Shown here in pieces: positions 44,354 through 51,563 of a stretch of 51,563 bases of DNA. Location: contig JAIOYV010000049.1 in assembly GCA_021740905.1 (NCBI GenBank), positions 1-51,563 on the forward strand, in the 5' to 3' direction. Origin of the DNA: Bacteroidales bacterium. GTDB lineage: Bacteria > Bacteroidota > Bacteroidia > Bacteroidales > M50B96. The translations under genes were made by a program, and so were the position numbers. How positions within the stretch are numbered: the first letter of the stretch is position 1; every line of letters begins with the position of its first letter. The notes beneath the pieces are model-generated. The model was not told where the DNA came from. It did no database searches and saw nothing but the letters and a program-made list of their open reading frames with translations.

Positions 44354-45598
44354 ATGAAAAAGAACCTGACCACTATTGTTTTGCTTGCCAGTTTGCTTGT
44401 CAGCCAATTTTCAAGCTTTGCCGGAATTAGTTCTCCCACTTTGGACAATGTCCGTGATTCGGTTGTTTCTGTGGATGTTGTGCCTGATTTCGACACTGCA
44501 TGTATCGACACTCTTGTTAGCTACTATTATCTTCCTAATATTCCCCTTATAGGAGTTAGTGGAGAATGGAGCTGCTCTTCTTCAAATGTTGTATTTACAA
44601 TCATTGATTCAGTAGTTCGGGTTTATCCAATGCTTATTGATTATGTCAATCCTGACACATATACCTTAGTTTGGACTGAAACAGGGATAGGGTTTACAGC
44701 TTCCGACACAATAAACGTGTTATTTGCTCCACGGCCTACTGGTAAGATTGATGTTGATTATAGTCCTCATTGTCATGGCTTCCCTGCAATGCTTAAAGCC
44801 GATGATGATTTCTTTATAGTTCATTGGGACTGGTCTGATCTTGATGGTGGAGCTGTTTTTGATCCGGCAAACACTCCTTACGATAGCCTTGGGCAGGGAC
44901 CATTCCTTGTTAGATGGCCCGGCTCATCATATATGGAAGAACATTATATTCATTTGATTACTACAAATAAATGGGGTTGTGTGTCGGAAGCCAATTATAA
45001 AACTATTTCTGAACCTGCCAAAGTTGACGTGGATATTGTTGCAACCCCCTCCACCAATGGATTGGCCAATGGGGAAATTTGGTTACAGCCAGACAATTCA
45101 TCTATGCAAAATTATTATCAGTGGATAGATCCTTTGGGCATTACCTGGTCTGACCCGGCTGCCGATCATCAAACAGGTTTACTTGCCAACGATTATTGGT
45201 TTTCTGCCAATGCTGTGTCAGTGGTGATCCCCAACCCATACAACATTCGCTGTACGGATACATTTAGTGTTACTGTACCAGATACTGTTTACTCTATTGA
45301 AGATGTGAGAAATGAGTCAGCGAACTTGCAAATATTCCCAAATCCGGTTCTGGAAATAGCGACTTTGCAATTTGAGACCCCGGCTTTTGATGATTATTCA
45401 ATATGGATATTTAATAATCAGGGCCAGTTGGTTTTACACCGCAAAGATCAATTAGGCAAAGGCAAGCAGGAATTGAAATTGGATCTATCGCAGTTGCAGA
45501 AAGGGAATTATTCGGTGCAAATCCAAAGTTCAAAGATGAGCCCAAACCACAGCGATTCGGGCAGGTTTGCGCTGCAAGCCAGGTTGACAAAGATGTAG
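44354..45598 (+). CDS. T9SS cargo protein with Por sorting domain
   Basis: A 414-aa secreted protein. Signal peptide (TIVLLASLLVSQFSSFA, cleavage near 23), then several Ig-like or PKD-like beta modules (SYYYLPNIPLIGVSGEWSC; VHWDWSDLDGGAVFD), and a C-terminal sorting domain: LQIFPNPVLEIATLQF, IWIFNNQGQLVLH and GNYSVQIQSSK. The ATG at 44354 gives a normal signal; an upstream frame to 44309 overlaps the promoter. The sorting domain is followed by about 20 extra polar residues (MSPNHSDSGRFALQARLTKM), unlike most cargo proteins, which end within a few residues of the last strand. The cargo function is unknown. Confidence 0.82.
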   Translation: MKKNLTTIVLLASLLVSQFSSFAGISSPTLDNVRDSVVSVDVVPDFDTACIDTLVSYYYLPNIPLIGVSGEWSCSSSNVVFTIIDSVVRVYPMLIDYVNPDTYTLVWTETGIGFTASDTINVLFAPRPTGKIDVDYSPHCHGFPAMLKADDDFFIVHWDWSDLDGGAVFDPANTPYDSLGQGPFLVRWPGSSYMEEHYIHLITTNKWGCVSEANYKTISEPAKVDVDIVATPSTNGLANGEIWLQPDNSSMQNYYQWIDPLGITWSDPAADHQTGLLANDYWFSANAVSVVIPNPYNIRCTDTFSVTVPDTVYSIEDVRNESANLQIFPNPVLEIATLQFETPAFDDYSIWIFNNQGQLVLHRKDQLGKGKQELKLDLSQLQKGNYSVQIQSSKMSPNHSDSGRFALQARLTKM

Positions 45599-45603
45599 GG
45601 GAG

Positions 45604-46818
45604 CTATCCGACCCAACCTCCTTGCAGAAATCGAACATATAAGATAACCTGAAAGCTGATATTTAACAAGATCAACAGAAAAGTAGATATCTTTCGAACG
45701 AATGTTTTGTCCGATTTAACAACGAAAATCAAAGACACATAAAAAGTCAAAAACAGGAATTTTAATAAATTCTGGATATGAACATAAGAATCGAAAAGCA
45801 ACCAAAACAAAAATATGATGCCAAAGATGTAAGCCAACTGTTTTGTGTTGAAATGAAAACCTTGTTTGAGCCAAAAATTGAAGGCAACGATAATGAATGG
45901 GACGGCAAAAACAAAACGGTTCAAACTAAACAAACTTCCTCCCCTGAAAATCAACACCGACAATGATATACCACCCAGGTAGGCAAGCGAGAATATCACT
46001 TCTTTCGGAAGAGATATTTTCCGAAAGGCTTTCAACTTCAACAAAAATGCAGACAAGGCAAGCCCGGCAAGAATTCCTATCAACAAAGCGGCCCCATCTA
46101 ATCGGACAATAAAGCCTCCGGCCCAAGAGGTTAGTGGTAGTTTTGGAATTTGCAATTCGTTTCCCCACCCTTTTTGAACGATAAAAAACTTGAACCATTC
46201 CCCTGTATCGAGATATTGAATTAGACCGACAGCGAGAACACCAACCAAGGTGACCGAAAAATAGATCCCCAATCGAATTCCTATTTTGTTTCTGTTTTCG
46301 CTTGCCAATTCGGCAATAACTATAGCCGGTATAAATATGGTAAAGGCAGGCCTCGAAAGTGTGGCAAGTAGCAAGCCAATGCAAACCAACGGGATTTTGT
46401 CGTATTTAAGCCCTAATAACAATAGTGTTGAGCTTAGAAAAAATAGGGACTCGGTATATGGTAAGTAAAAAAAAATGAAGCTGGGGATACTTATGTAGGT
46501 AAGGATTTCGAGCACTGATAGTTTCAGGCTTTTTACGAGCGTATAAAATGAAACCAAAAATACAACACAGTTAAAAATGACAATTCCATAGGTGTCAACC
46601 GATAAGAATTCCCAGGTGAGCGGGAACAGTGGGAAAAATGCAACCCTGAAGCCCTCGTAGCCATTGTCTTTTATCCAATAATAGTGATCGGCATCCCAAT
46701 TCAACAGATTATCGACATTCAATAAATCGTTGAAAAATAAAAATTTTAAAGCCATAATAATGGAGGCGAAAAGCAATGTGTACAATCCTATCGTTATTAT
46801 CTCTGTATACTTTTTCAT
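45604..46818 (-). CDS. PIG-V-like membrane mannosyltransferase
   Basis: A 404-aa polytopic GT-C glycosyltransferase with about 10 helices. The first loop, NWDADHYYWIKDNGYEGF followed by AFFPLFP, matches the WD..HY..I...GY...FFPLFP signature of PIG-V/GT76-type enzymes, where the Asp is catalytic. These use polyprenyl-phosphate sugars as donors on the periplasmic face. The acceptor is unknown. It converges with the T9SS gene at 5 nt. Confidence 0.8.
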   Translation of the reverse strand: MKKYTEIITIGLYTLLFASIIMALKFLFFNDLLNVDNLLNWDADHYYWIKDNGYEGFRVAFFPLFPLTWEFLSVDTYGIVIFNCVVFLVSFYTLVKSLKLSVLEILTYISIPSFIFFYLPYTESLFFLSSTLLLLGLKYDKIPLVCIGLLLATLSRPAFTIFIPAIVIAELASENRNKIGIRLGIYFSVTLVGVLAVGLIQYLDTGEWFKFFIVQKGWGNELQIPKLPLTSWAGGFIVRLDGAALLIGILAGLALSAFLLKLKAFRKISLPKEVIFSLAYLGGISLSVLIFRGGSLFSLNRFVFAVPFIIVAFNFWLKQGFHFNTKQLAYIFGIIFLFWLLFDSYVHIQNLLKFLFLTFYVSLIFVVKSDKTFVRKISTFLLILLNISFQVILYVRFLQGGWVG

Positions 46819-46877
46819 ATTGTAATTAGATTGACAGAATTCATGGACTACAAGTTTTTGAGGATGTGTTAGAAATC

Positions 46878-47513
46878 CTAAAACGGGAAAAGTTCCGTCA
46901 CATCAATGTCTGGAGTCAAAAGAAAAGTCCTAATGCCAAGAGCTGCGGCACCTATTAGGTTTGCAGGACTATCGTCGATAAAAAGAGTTTCTTCGGGCCT
47001 TAGCCTGGCATCTTTCAAAACGAAATTGTATATTTCAATGTCAGGTTTTTTAAGGCCCAGCTTGTGCGAAAAATAGTCCTTCTCGAAAAGTTCAGAGAAA
47101 TCCCTGTAGCCATATTTCTTGGTAAGGTTGCCCACATAATGCTCGTAGTGGATAGCATTGGTGTTGCTCAAAAGGAAAGTCCTGAATTCCTTCTCACGGT
47201 TCAGCCTGTCGATCAAAGCAATCCGGTGGGCGGGTATGTCGAGAAGCATGGCGTTCCAGGCAAGTTCGATCTGTTGGTTGGTGGCTCCGGAAGGGAGAAA
47301 ACTCTTAACTTCATCATAAAAAATTTGATCGCCGATTTCGCCCTTCTCTAATTTTGTAAAGATTTGATGTTCTGATACCCCCAAATAAAACTCGCCCATG
47401 TCCGCAATCCCCAACTTTGTAAATTCGTTGATGCACCGCTGCATGTCGAGGTTGAGGATAACCCCGCCAAAATCGAAAATGATGTTCTTTATCCCTTTCA
47501 GAATGTCTTTCAT
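46878..47513 (-). CDS. HAD-IA family phosphatase (YihX-like)
   Basis: A 211-aa haloacid dehalogenase-type hydrolase. Motif I is NIIFDFGGVILNLD (nucleophile Asp in FDFGG), motif II is FLLSNTNAIH, motif III KKPD and motif IV LFIDDSPANLIGAAALGI; the all-alpha cap between motifs I and II is subclass IA. The DFGGV form of motif I is shared with YihX, a glucose-1-phosphate phosphatase, so a sugar phosphate is a reasonable substrate guess. Divergent from mtnA. Confidence 0.88.
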   Translation of the reverse strand: MKDILKGIKNIIFDFGGVILNLDMQRCINEFTKLGIADMGEFYLGVSEHQIFTKLEKGEIGDQIFYDEVKSFLPSGATNQQIELAWNAMLLDIPAHRIALIDRLNREKEFRTFLLSNTNAIHYEHYVGNLTKKYGYRDFSELFEKDYFSHKLGLKKPDIEIYNFVLKDARLRPEETLFIDDSPANLIGAAALGIRTFLLTPDIDVTELFPF

Positions 47514-47529
47514 ACTCTATAATTTTTGG

Positions 47530-47537
47530 CAAAGGTA
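47530..47537 (-). promoter_or_regulatory. -7 element for the HAD gene
   Basis: Minus strand TACCTTTG matches TAnnTTTG exactly, 16 nt before the ATG at 47513. Confidence 0.4.
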
Positions 47538-47666
47538 GAAATTAGTCGAGTTCCACCTACCCTTATGCTTCGGTGGATGAAAAGGTGAGTAGTTAAGATG
47601 GTGAGTAGTTGAGTATTTAAATTATTAGGATAAGTTTTGTCGTTTTTTGTTAAAAGATTTTAAGGG

Positions 47667-47697
47667 TTTGCATATTTTCTGTTATTTTTACATTTTG
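47667..47697 (+). promoter_or_regulatory. Possible mtnA promoter
   Basis: TTTG at 47667-47670 lies 18 nt before TACATTTTG (47689-47697), one nucleotide longer than the -7 consensus. The leader to the ATG at 47709 would be very short. Confidence 0.3.
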
Positions 47698-47708
47698 ATA
47701 CTATAAGC

Positions 47709-48815
47709 ATGAAAGTAGGCGATCAGGAATATCAAACAATATGGTTCGACAATGGGCATCCCGAAAAGGTTTCGATTATCGACCAACGCTATCTTCCATT
47801 CGACTTTAAAATTGAAGATTTGACGAGTCTGAAGGATACGTACACTGCCATAAAAGAAATGCACGTTCGGGGAGCTCCCGTTATTGGGGCTTGTGCAGCC
47901 TGGGGGCTTTATCTTGCAGCTATCGATCCGACCAATTACAATGAGATGGACGAGGCTCTGACCAATGCGGCCAATTTCTTAAAATCGGCCCGACCTACAG
48001 CCGTAAACCTCGAACATGCTGTTGATAATTCCCTGAAAGAAATTGTGAAAGGCTGTTCGCGGGAAGAAAAAATACAGATTGCCCGCGAGTTTGCCCAGGA
48101 TTATTGCGTGGCGGAAATCAAATCGTGCCAAAAGATTGGGCAATTTGGGCTGTCCTTAATCGAAGAAATCGCGAAACAGAAAGCTGGCGAACCTGTTAAC
48201 ATCCTTACTCATTGCAATGCAGGCTGGCTTGCCTGCATCGACTATGGGACTGCCCTGGCACCTGTTTATTCGGCATTTTATAAAGGTATTGATGTGCATG
48301 TTTGGGTAAGTGAAACACGGCCACGTAATCAGGGCACTCGCCTAACTGCCTGGGAATTGAAACAGGCCGGTGTGCCTTACACGCTAATTGTGGACAATAC
48401 AGCAGGACACCTGATGCAGAATGGTATGGTAGATGTCTGTCTGGTAGGATCGGACCGAACCACCGCTCATGGAGATGTGGCCAACAAAATTGGCACTTAC
48501 CTAAAGGCTCTTGCTGCCAATGATAATCAGGTGCCGTTTTATGTGGCAATGCCGTCAAGCTCGATCGACTTCTCGATTAAAGACGGTAGAAAGGAAATCC
48601 CCATTGAGGAGAGAGACCAGCGCGAAATCCACCATATCGAAGGTCAGCTCGAAGATTGGGTGGTTGAGTTACGCCTTAGCCCTGATGGGGCAAAGGCCGC
48701 CAATTATTCATTTGACATTACGCCTTCGCGACTGATCACTAAACTGATTACCGAACGCGGAATCTGCGATGCTTCGGAAGATGGTATAAAAGGTCTTTTT
48801 CCTGAAAAATTTTAG
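47709..48815 (+). CDS. mtnA: Methylthioribose-1-phosphate isomerase
   Basis: A 368-aa aldose-ketose isomerase of the eIF2B-like family in the methionine salvage pathway, converting 5-methylthioribose-1-phosphate to the ribulose form. Conserved segments: HVRGAPVIGACAAWGLYLA, LTHCNAGWLACIDYGTAL with the catalytic Cys region, ETRPRNQGTRLTAWEL, and VGSDRTTAHGDVANKIGTY with the catalytic Asp. The rest of the salvage pathway is not in the window. The sequence is full length. Confidence 0.95.
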   Translation: MKVGDQEYQTIWFDNGHPEKVSIIDQRYLPFDFKIEDLTSLKDTYTAIKEMHVRGAPVIGACAAWGLYLAAIDPTNYNEMDEALTNAANFLKSARPTAVNLEHAVDNSLKEIVKGCSREEKIQIAREFAQDYCVAEIKSCQKIGQFGLSLIEEIAKQKAGEPVNILTHCNAGWLACIDYGTALAPVYSAFYKGIDVHVWVSETRPRNQGTRLTAWELKQAGVPYTLIVDNTAGHLMQNGMVDVCLVGSDRTTAHGDVANKIGTYLKALAANDNQVPFYVAMPSSSIDFSIKDGRKEIPIEERDQREIHHIEGQLEDWVVELRLSPDGAKAANYSFDITPSRLITKLITERGICDASEDGIKGLFPEKF

Positions 48816-48848
48816 CATCGACATTGCAAAAATTATCAAATTAATACT

Positions 48849-48856
48849 TACTTTTG
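48849..48856 (+). promoter_or_regulatory. tRNA promoter -7 element
   Basis: TACTTTTG matches TAnnTTTG exactly, 25 nt before the tRNA 5' end; an ATTG at 48823-48826 could act as the -33 element with a 22-nt spacer. Confidence 0.5.
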
Positions 48857-48881
48857 CGCACCCTTAAAAAAGGAAAAAACC

Positions 48882-48955
48882 GGGCCTATAGCTCAGTTGG
48901 TTAGAGCACCTGACTCATAATCAGGTGGTCCCTGGTTCGAGCCCAGGTGGGCCCA
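48882..48955 (+). tRNA. tRNA with CAT anticodon (Met or Ile2)
   Basis: Complete 74-nt cloverleaf: acceptor GGGCCTA/TGGGCCC, D stem GCTC/GAGC with AGTTGGTTA loop, anticodon stem CCTGA/TCAGG with loop CTCATAA (anticodon CAT), variable TGGTC, T stem CCTGG/CCAGG with loop TTCGAGC, and discriminator A. CCA is not encoded. The 1-72 pair is normal and the anticodon stem lacks three consecutive G-C pairs, so it is not the initiator. It is either elongator Met or the lysidine-modified Ile2. Confidence 0.95.
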
Positions 48956-48965
48956 CTTCAAAATC

Positions 48966-49000
48966 AAGCACTTACAGTACTTTGCGGTAAGTGCTTTTTT
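48966..49000 (+). terminator. Terminator after the tRNA
   Basis: A perfect 10-bp stem AAGCACTTAC/GTAAGTGCTT (48966-48975 and 48987-48996) closes an 11-nt loop and is followed by T residues to 49000. It lies 10 nt after the tRNA 3' end. Confidence 0.85.
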
Positions 49001-49024
49001 AATTTGAGACACAATTTGAGACAC
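49001..49024 (+). repeat. Tandem 12-bp direct repeat
   Basis: AATTTGAGACAC occurs twice in exact tandem (49001-49012, 49013-49024), right behind the tRNA terminator. Its position at the boundary between the tRNA and the mobile-type genes makes it a candidate recombinase arm site or element end. Confidence 0.6.
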
Positions 49025-49655
49025 AAAACAGCTCCTTTTTTCCCTTATCGTTTCTTGTTTTTTCTTCGTTTTCCTCTTTGATTCTTATTGTTTTTTATTC
49101 CTAAAGATTTTTCATTATCAATAAATCTCCTGAAACATGTTGAGAAAAAGTAATTCAACTTTACTCGCATGAAATATTTTTCAGGCTGGTAATACTCTTT
49201 TAAAACTTATTTTAGATAGGATTACCACCCTTATTATTTGCAACTGGTTTCGAGCTTGGTCTTAAACAAACCTAAAAACCGTGTGTAATAAAATATTAAT
49301 TGCCAATTGAAGAATATTAGTATCCAGTAATTGGGAATCGGTGGGTCGTATTTATAATATATGACAAGGAAAACTGACAAAAAACAAGCATGTCAGTGAC
49401 AGCTTGTCTTGTTGTTGTCATTGTTTATAAATAAATATCGTTTTTTTTATCTTTTTTCTGGGTTTCATTTGCTTTCAAATGAAGTTTATTTCCTAACCGG
49501 TTGTTCTACTTTGAATTTCATTGCTTCCATTTGCATTTTAATGCTCCAAACTGTGAAAATCCTGGATCATGGCTCATCAGATTCGATTCCCAAATTTTCT
49601 TCGGCATGGTCTTGTGTTTGTGGAGACCTGAGTCTAATTTTTAAAACCAATAACA
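49025..49655. other. 631-nt non-coding leader of the mobile region
   Basis: AT-rich, no gene I can support; a 121-codon plus-strand frame (49409-49774) runs out of frame into the HTH gene and has no domain. It contains the TGACA/TGTCA palindrome cluster (49361-49420). No integrase is found here, so if an integrated element starts at the tRNA, its integrase lies beyond the window. Confidence 0.5.
49361..49420. repeat. TGACA/TGTCA palindrome cluster
   Basis: Centre TGTCA-G-TGACA (49391-49401), flanked by ACAAGC (49384-49389) and GCTTGT (49402-49407) as a second inverted pair with one unpaired A, and by TGACAA (49375-49380) and TTGTCA (49415-49420) further out; another TGACAA begins at 49362. 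The nested symmetry suggests a binding site for a dimeric protein, or an origin or transfer site of the element. Confidence 0.5.
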
Positions 49656-50012
49656 ATGGACGAAAATTTTACTCATTTGCAATCCTTCATTCAAGGAATC
49701 ATAAAAGAAGCGGTAGAGACTGCTTTGAGTCAAAACAATCAAATCAACCCGAAGGTAAAACCGGAAGGGCCTGAACAAAGTGACTCAGGTGAGATTTTAA
49801 ATGTCGACCAAGCTGCCGAGTTTCTTCATCTGGCCAAACAAACTCTTTATACCCTTACTTGTAAGCGGAGAATCCCATTTTATAAAAATGGCAAGAAGAT
49901 TCTATTCAAGAAGAATGAATTGCAGGAATGGATGGATTCGGGGAGGAAAAGCCAACAGGATGAAACTCCTTCTCAAGACAGAAGACCAATAAGAAATAGG
50001 AGGCAGAGGTAA
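49656..50012 (+). CDS. Excisionase-type helix-turn-helix protein
   Basis: A 118-aa DNA-binding protein. A helical N-terminus (FIQGIIKEAVETALSQN) is joined by a polar linker to a winged-helix domain of the MerR/excisionase kind (about 48-95): ILNVDQAAEFLHLAKQTLY, then RRIPFYKNGKKILFKKNEL. The tail is basic and polar. Such proteins open many Bacteroidota integrative elements, acting as recombination directionality factors or regulators. The stop overlaps the next ATG (TAATG), so the two genes are co-translated; AGGAGG-like sequence (49997-50002) precedes that ATG. Confidence 0.82.
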   Translation: MDENFTHLQSFIQGIIKEAVETALSQNNQINPKVKPEGPEQSDSGEILNVDQAAEFLHLAKQTLYTLTCKRRIPFYKNGKKILFKKNELQEWMDSGRKSQQDETPSQDRRPIRNRRQR

Positions 50013-51563
50013 TGGACAGCAATGAAAAAAGGAGTTATGCTCAAATGCGACTTGCCAATGCAGGAATCACAGAGGGTAATATGATATTTCCAGTCAAATT
50101 CTTTGACCAACCTATCAAAAAGAAAGTGAACCTGTTTTCGGAGGATAAATCCGGGAACCTAAAAATCCGGTATGTCGACTTGGATGGAGACCATGAATAT
50201 TTTCTTGAAAAAAACAGACCGAAGGAATTTTTCCGGACACGATTGAAAAATCCGGTGGACGAAATGAAATATTTTCAACCCCGGAATTCCGAGAAACATG
50301 TTTATTGGACTCCAACTATTATCAACAAGTATCAGGAAGGGAAACAAATAGAAACTTTGTTTATCACAGAGGGAGAGATAAAAGCTTTTGTGGGTCACTT
50401 ACAGGGGCTTGATATTGCAGGAATTGGAGGTATCCACAATTTTAGCAATCAAAAAGAAAATCGATTACTGCCCGAAATTGAGAAGTTAATCGAAAAGTGC
50501 CAGGTAAGAAATATCGTTTTACTCTTTGATGCGGATTGCCTGTCTATAACTTTCAAAGAAGGCAAAGACTTATATCAACGACCTAACAGTTTTTATTCAG
50601 CAGTTAAGAAATTCAAAGAATTGACAGCTCCTCTAAATGTTGATGTGTATTTTTCACATATCAAAAGTGAATTTGAAGAAAAAGCCAAAGGCTTGGATGA
50701 TCTACTCCTTTATCCCGAAACAAATGTGGATGAATTAATCAGGGAACTACATTCATTGTCGGTAAATAAAAATCGAAAGTACATCCATTCATTGTCCATC
50801 AGTGAAAATAGTATTTATGCTCTACGTAAATACTTTGCTATTGATAAGGTGGCAAGTTTTTATCTGAAGTATGCTTCAATCCTTCAGGAATCGGAGTTTA
50901 TTTTTCAAGGATCAAAATACAAACACAACGGGGATAAGTTGGAGATGCTACAGCATAAAGATGCAAAGCTATATTTACGAGTAGGTTGCGATTATTACAA
51001 AGAAGTATCGAAAATTAATAGCAGGGGAGATTATGAAAATGTATTGAAAAAATGGCGAATTGGTGAAATTAAAAGGGATTATGAGCAAAAAGGGATAAAA
51101 AATTTCATCGATCAAATTGCAAAATATGATGAATTCTGTAATATTCCGGATAATACCGAGAATTATAAACGCCAGTATGTTTTACCAAATTATACGACGA
51201 ATTATAATCTGTATGAACCAATAAATCATCCTATTAAAGAAGGTAGAATTGACAACACCACAATGTTCCTGAAGCATTTATTCACTCCTACATCACGAGA
51301 CTCCCCCGAATATGGCGATCCATTTCTGATTGCACTGGATTATTTAACCATCTTGTACCAGCACCCTCATCACCTTTTACCAATTATCTGTTTGGTGTCG
51401 AAGGAACAGGGAACAGGAAAAACGACTTTCTTGAAGTGGTTGAAGGCCATATATAAAAGCAATGCTACAATACTTGGGAATAGTGAATTTAATCTTGATT
51501 TCAACACTCATTATATCAACAAATTATTGATTATGATAGATGAGAGCTTCATCGAGCTGGATA
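50012..51563 (+). CDS. Mobile-element TOPRIM primase-helicase (partial)
   Basis: The window end cuts this gene; at least 517 codons are present without a stop. The N-terminal half has a TOPRIM domain: LFITEGEIKAF (Glu120) and VLLFDADCL (Asp173, Asp175), the acidic triad of DnaG-type primases. The C-terminal part begins a P-loop ATPase: SKEQGTGKTTFLKWL (Walker A Lys470) and KLLIMIDESFIE (Walker B Asp510, Glu511), consistent with the DUF5906/superfamily 3 helicases of phage and plasmid primases. It would prime and unwind an element's DNA. Start ATG 50012 overlaps the HTH stop by one base. The region is more AT-rich than the glnS or lpx genes, supporting foreign origin. Confidence 0.82.
   Translation, partial: MDSNEKRSYAQMRLANAGITEGNMIFPVKFFDQPIKKKVNLFSEDKSGNLKIRYVDLDGDHEYFLEKNRPKEFFRTRLKNPVDEMKYFQPRNSEKHVYWTPTIINKYQEGKQIETLFITEGEIKAFVGHLQGLDIAGIGGIHNFSNQKENRLLPEIEKLIEKCQVRNIVLLFDADCLSITFKEGKDLYQRPNSFYSAVKKFKELTAPLNVDVYFSHIKSEFEEKAKGLDDLLLYPETNVDELIRELHSLSVNKNRKYIHSLSISENSIYALRKYFAIDKVASFYLKYASILQESEFIFQGSKYKHNGDKLEMLQHKDAKLYLRVGCDYYKEVSKINSRGDYENVLKKWRIGEIKRDYEQKGIKNFIDQIAKYDEFCNIPDNTENYKRQYVLPNYTTNYNLYEPINHPIKEGRIDNTTMFLKHLFTPTSRDSPEYGDPFLIALDYLTILYQHPHHLLPIICLVSKEQGTGKTTFLKWLKAIYKSNATILGNSEFNLDFNTHYINKLLIMIDESFIELD

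Noticed and set aside
49409-49774. 121-codon plus-strand frame overlapping the HTH gene
   Set aside because: Hydrophobic low-complexity translation, out of frame with the well-supported HTH gene that starts within it.

Overview
The window looks like a chromosomal segment of a member of the Bacteroidota, probably class Bacteroidia; I cannot place it to genus. The signs are two proteins with C-terminal type IX secretion (Por) sorting domains, an lpxC-fabZ fusion between lpxD and lpxA, TTG starts and little Shine-Dalgarno signal, repeated matches to the Bacteroidota -7 promoter element TAnnTTTG, and moderate-to-low G+C. Most of the window is ordinary chromosome. The right end, after a tRNA gene at 48882-48955, reads like the edge of an integrated mobile element.

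Layout. 1-552: no convincing gene; REP-like hairpins and degenerate repeats. 553-10440: a TPR/multi-PAS histidine kinase, a PhnP-like metallo-hydrolase divergent from a cysteine desulfurase-selenophosphate synthase fusion, a BRO-N/DinD-like protein, a small outer-membrane-type protein and rarA. 10441-19568: a 33-bp-period repeat, an Rpn-type nuclease, a large lipoprotein, a secreted protein, an MsbA-like exporter, a DDAH-family hydrolase, a T9SS cargo protein and an HD hydrolase. 19594-26971 (minus strand): a TrmH-like methyltransferase, a phosphofructokinase with pyrophosphate-type active-site residues, lpxA, lpxC-fabZ, lpxD and an HD phosphohydrolase; the lpx genes are the lipid A initiation block.

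27739-36603 is the most coherent block, a divergent carotenoid locus. Rightward: crtI, crtB and a fused CrtYc/CrtYd-type lycopene cyclase. Leftward: a CrtD-like desaturase, CruF-like hydratase, CrtW-like ketolase and a PlsC-like acyltransferase, packed end to end or overlapping, then a CrtQ-like family 2 glycosyltransferase and a TPR protein. Together they could make a monocyclic 4-keto carotenoid whose 1'-hydroxyl end is glycosylated and acylated, comparable in type to salinixanthin. This product is an inference from gene content.

36571-48815: a Uma2 nuclease overlapping crtY tail to tail, a TlpA-like lipoprotein thioredoxin, an O-antigen ligase-like protein, an MscS channel, glnS, a PIN-type toxin-antitoxin pair whose toxin is frameshifted just after its first catalytic Asp motif, a second T9SS cargo protein, a PIG-V-like membrane glycosyltransferase, a HAD phosphatase and mtnA. 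48849-51563: promoter, tRNA(CAT), terminator, tandem 12-bp repeats, a TGACA/TGTCA palindrome cluster, an excisionase-type HTH gene and a TOPRIM plus P-loop primase-helicase cut by the window end.

Intergenic DNA is rich in small palindromes: three TCCCGA/TCGGGA hairpins with a shared 3' flank, a perfect 18-bp palindrome between lpxD and lpxC, and a roughly 200-bp repeat with a 122-bp identical core found in two spacers between convergent genes.
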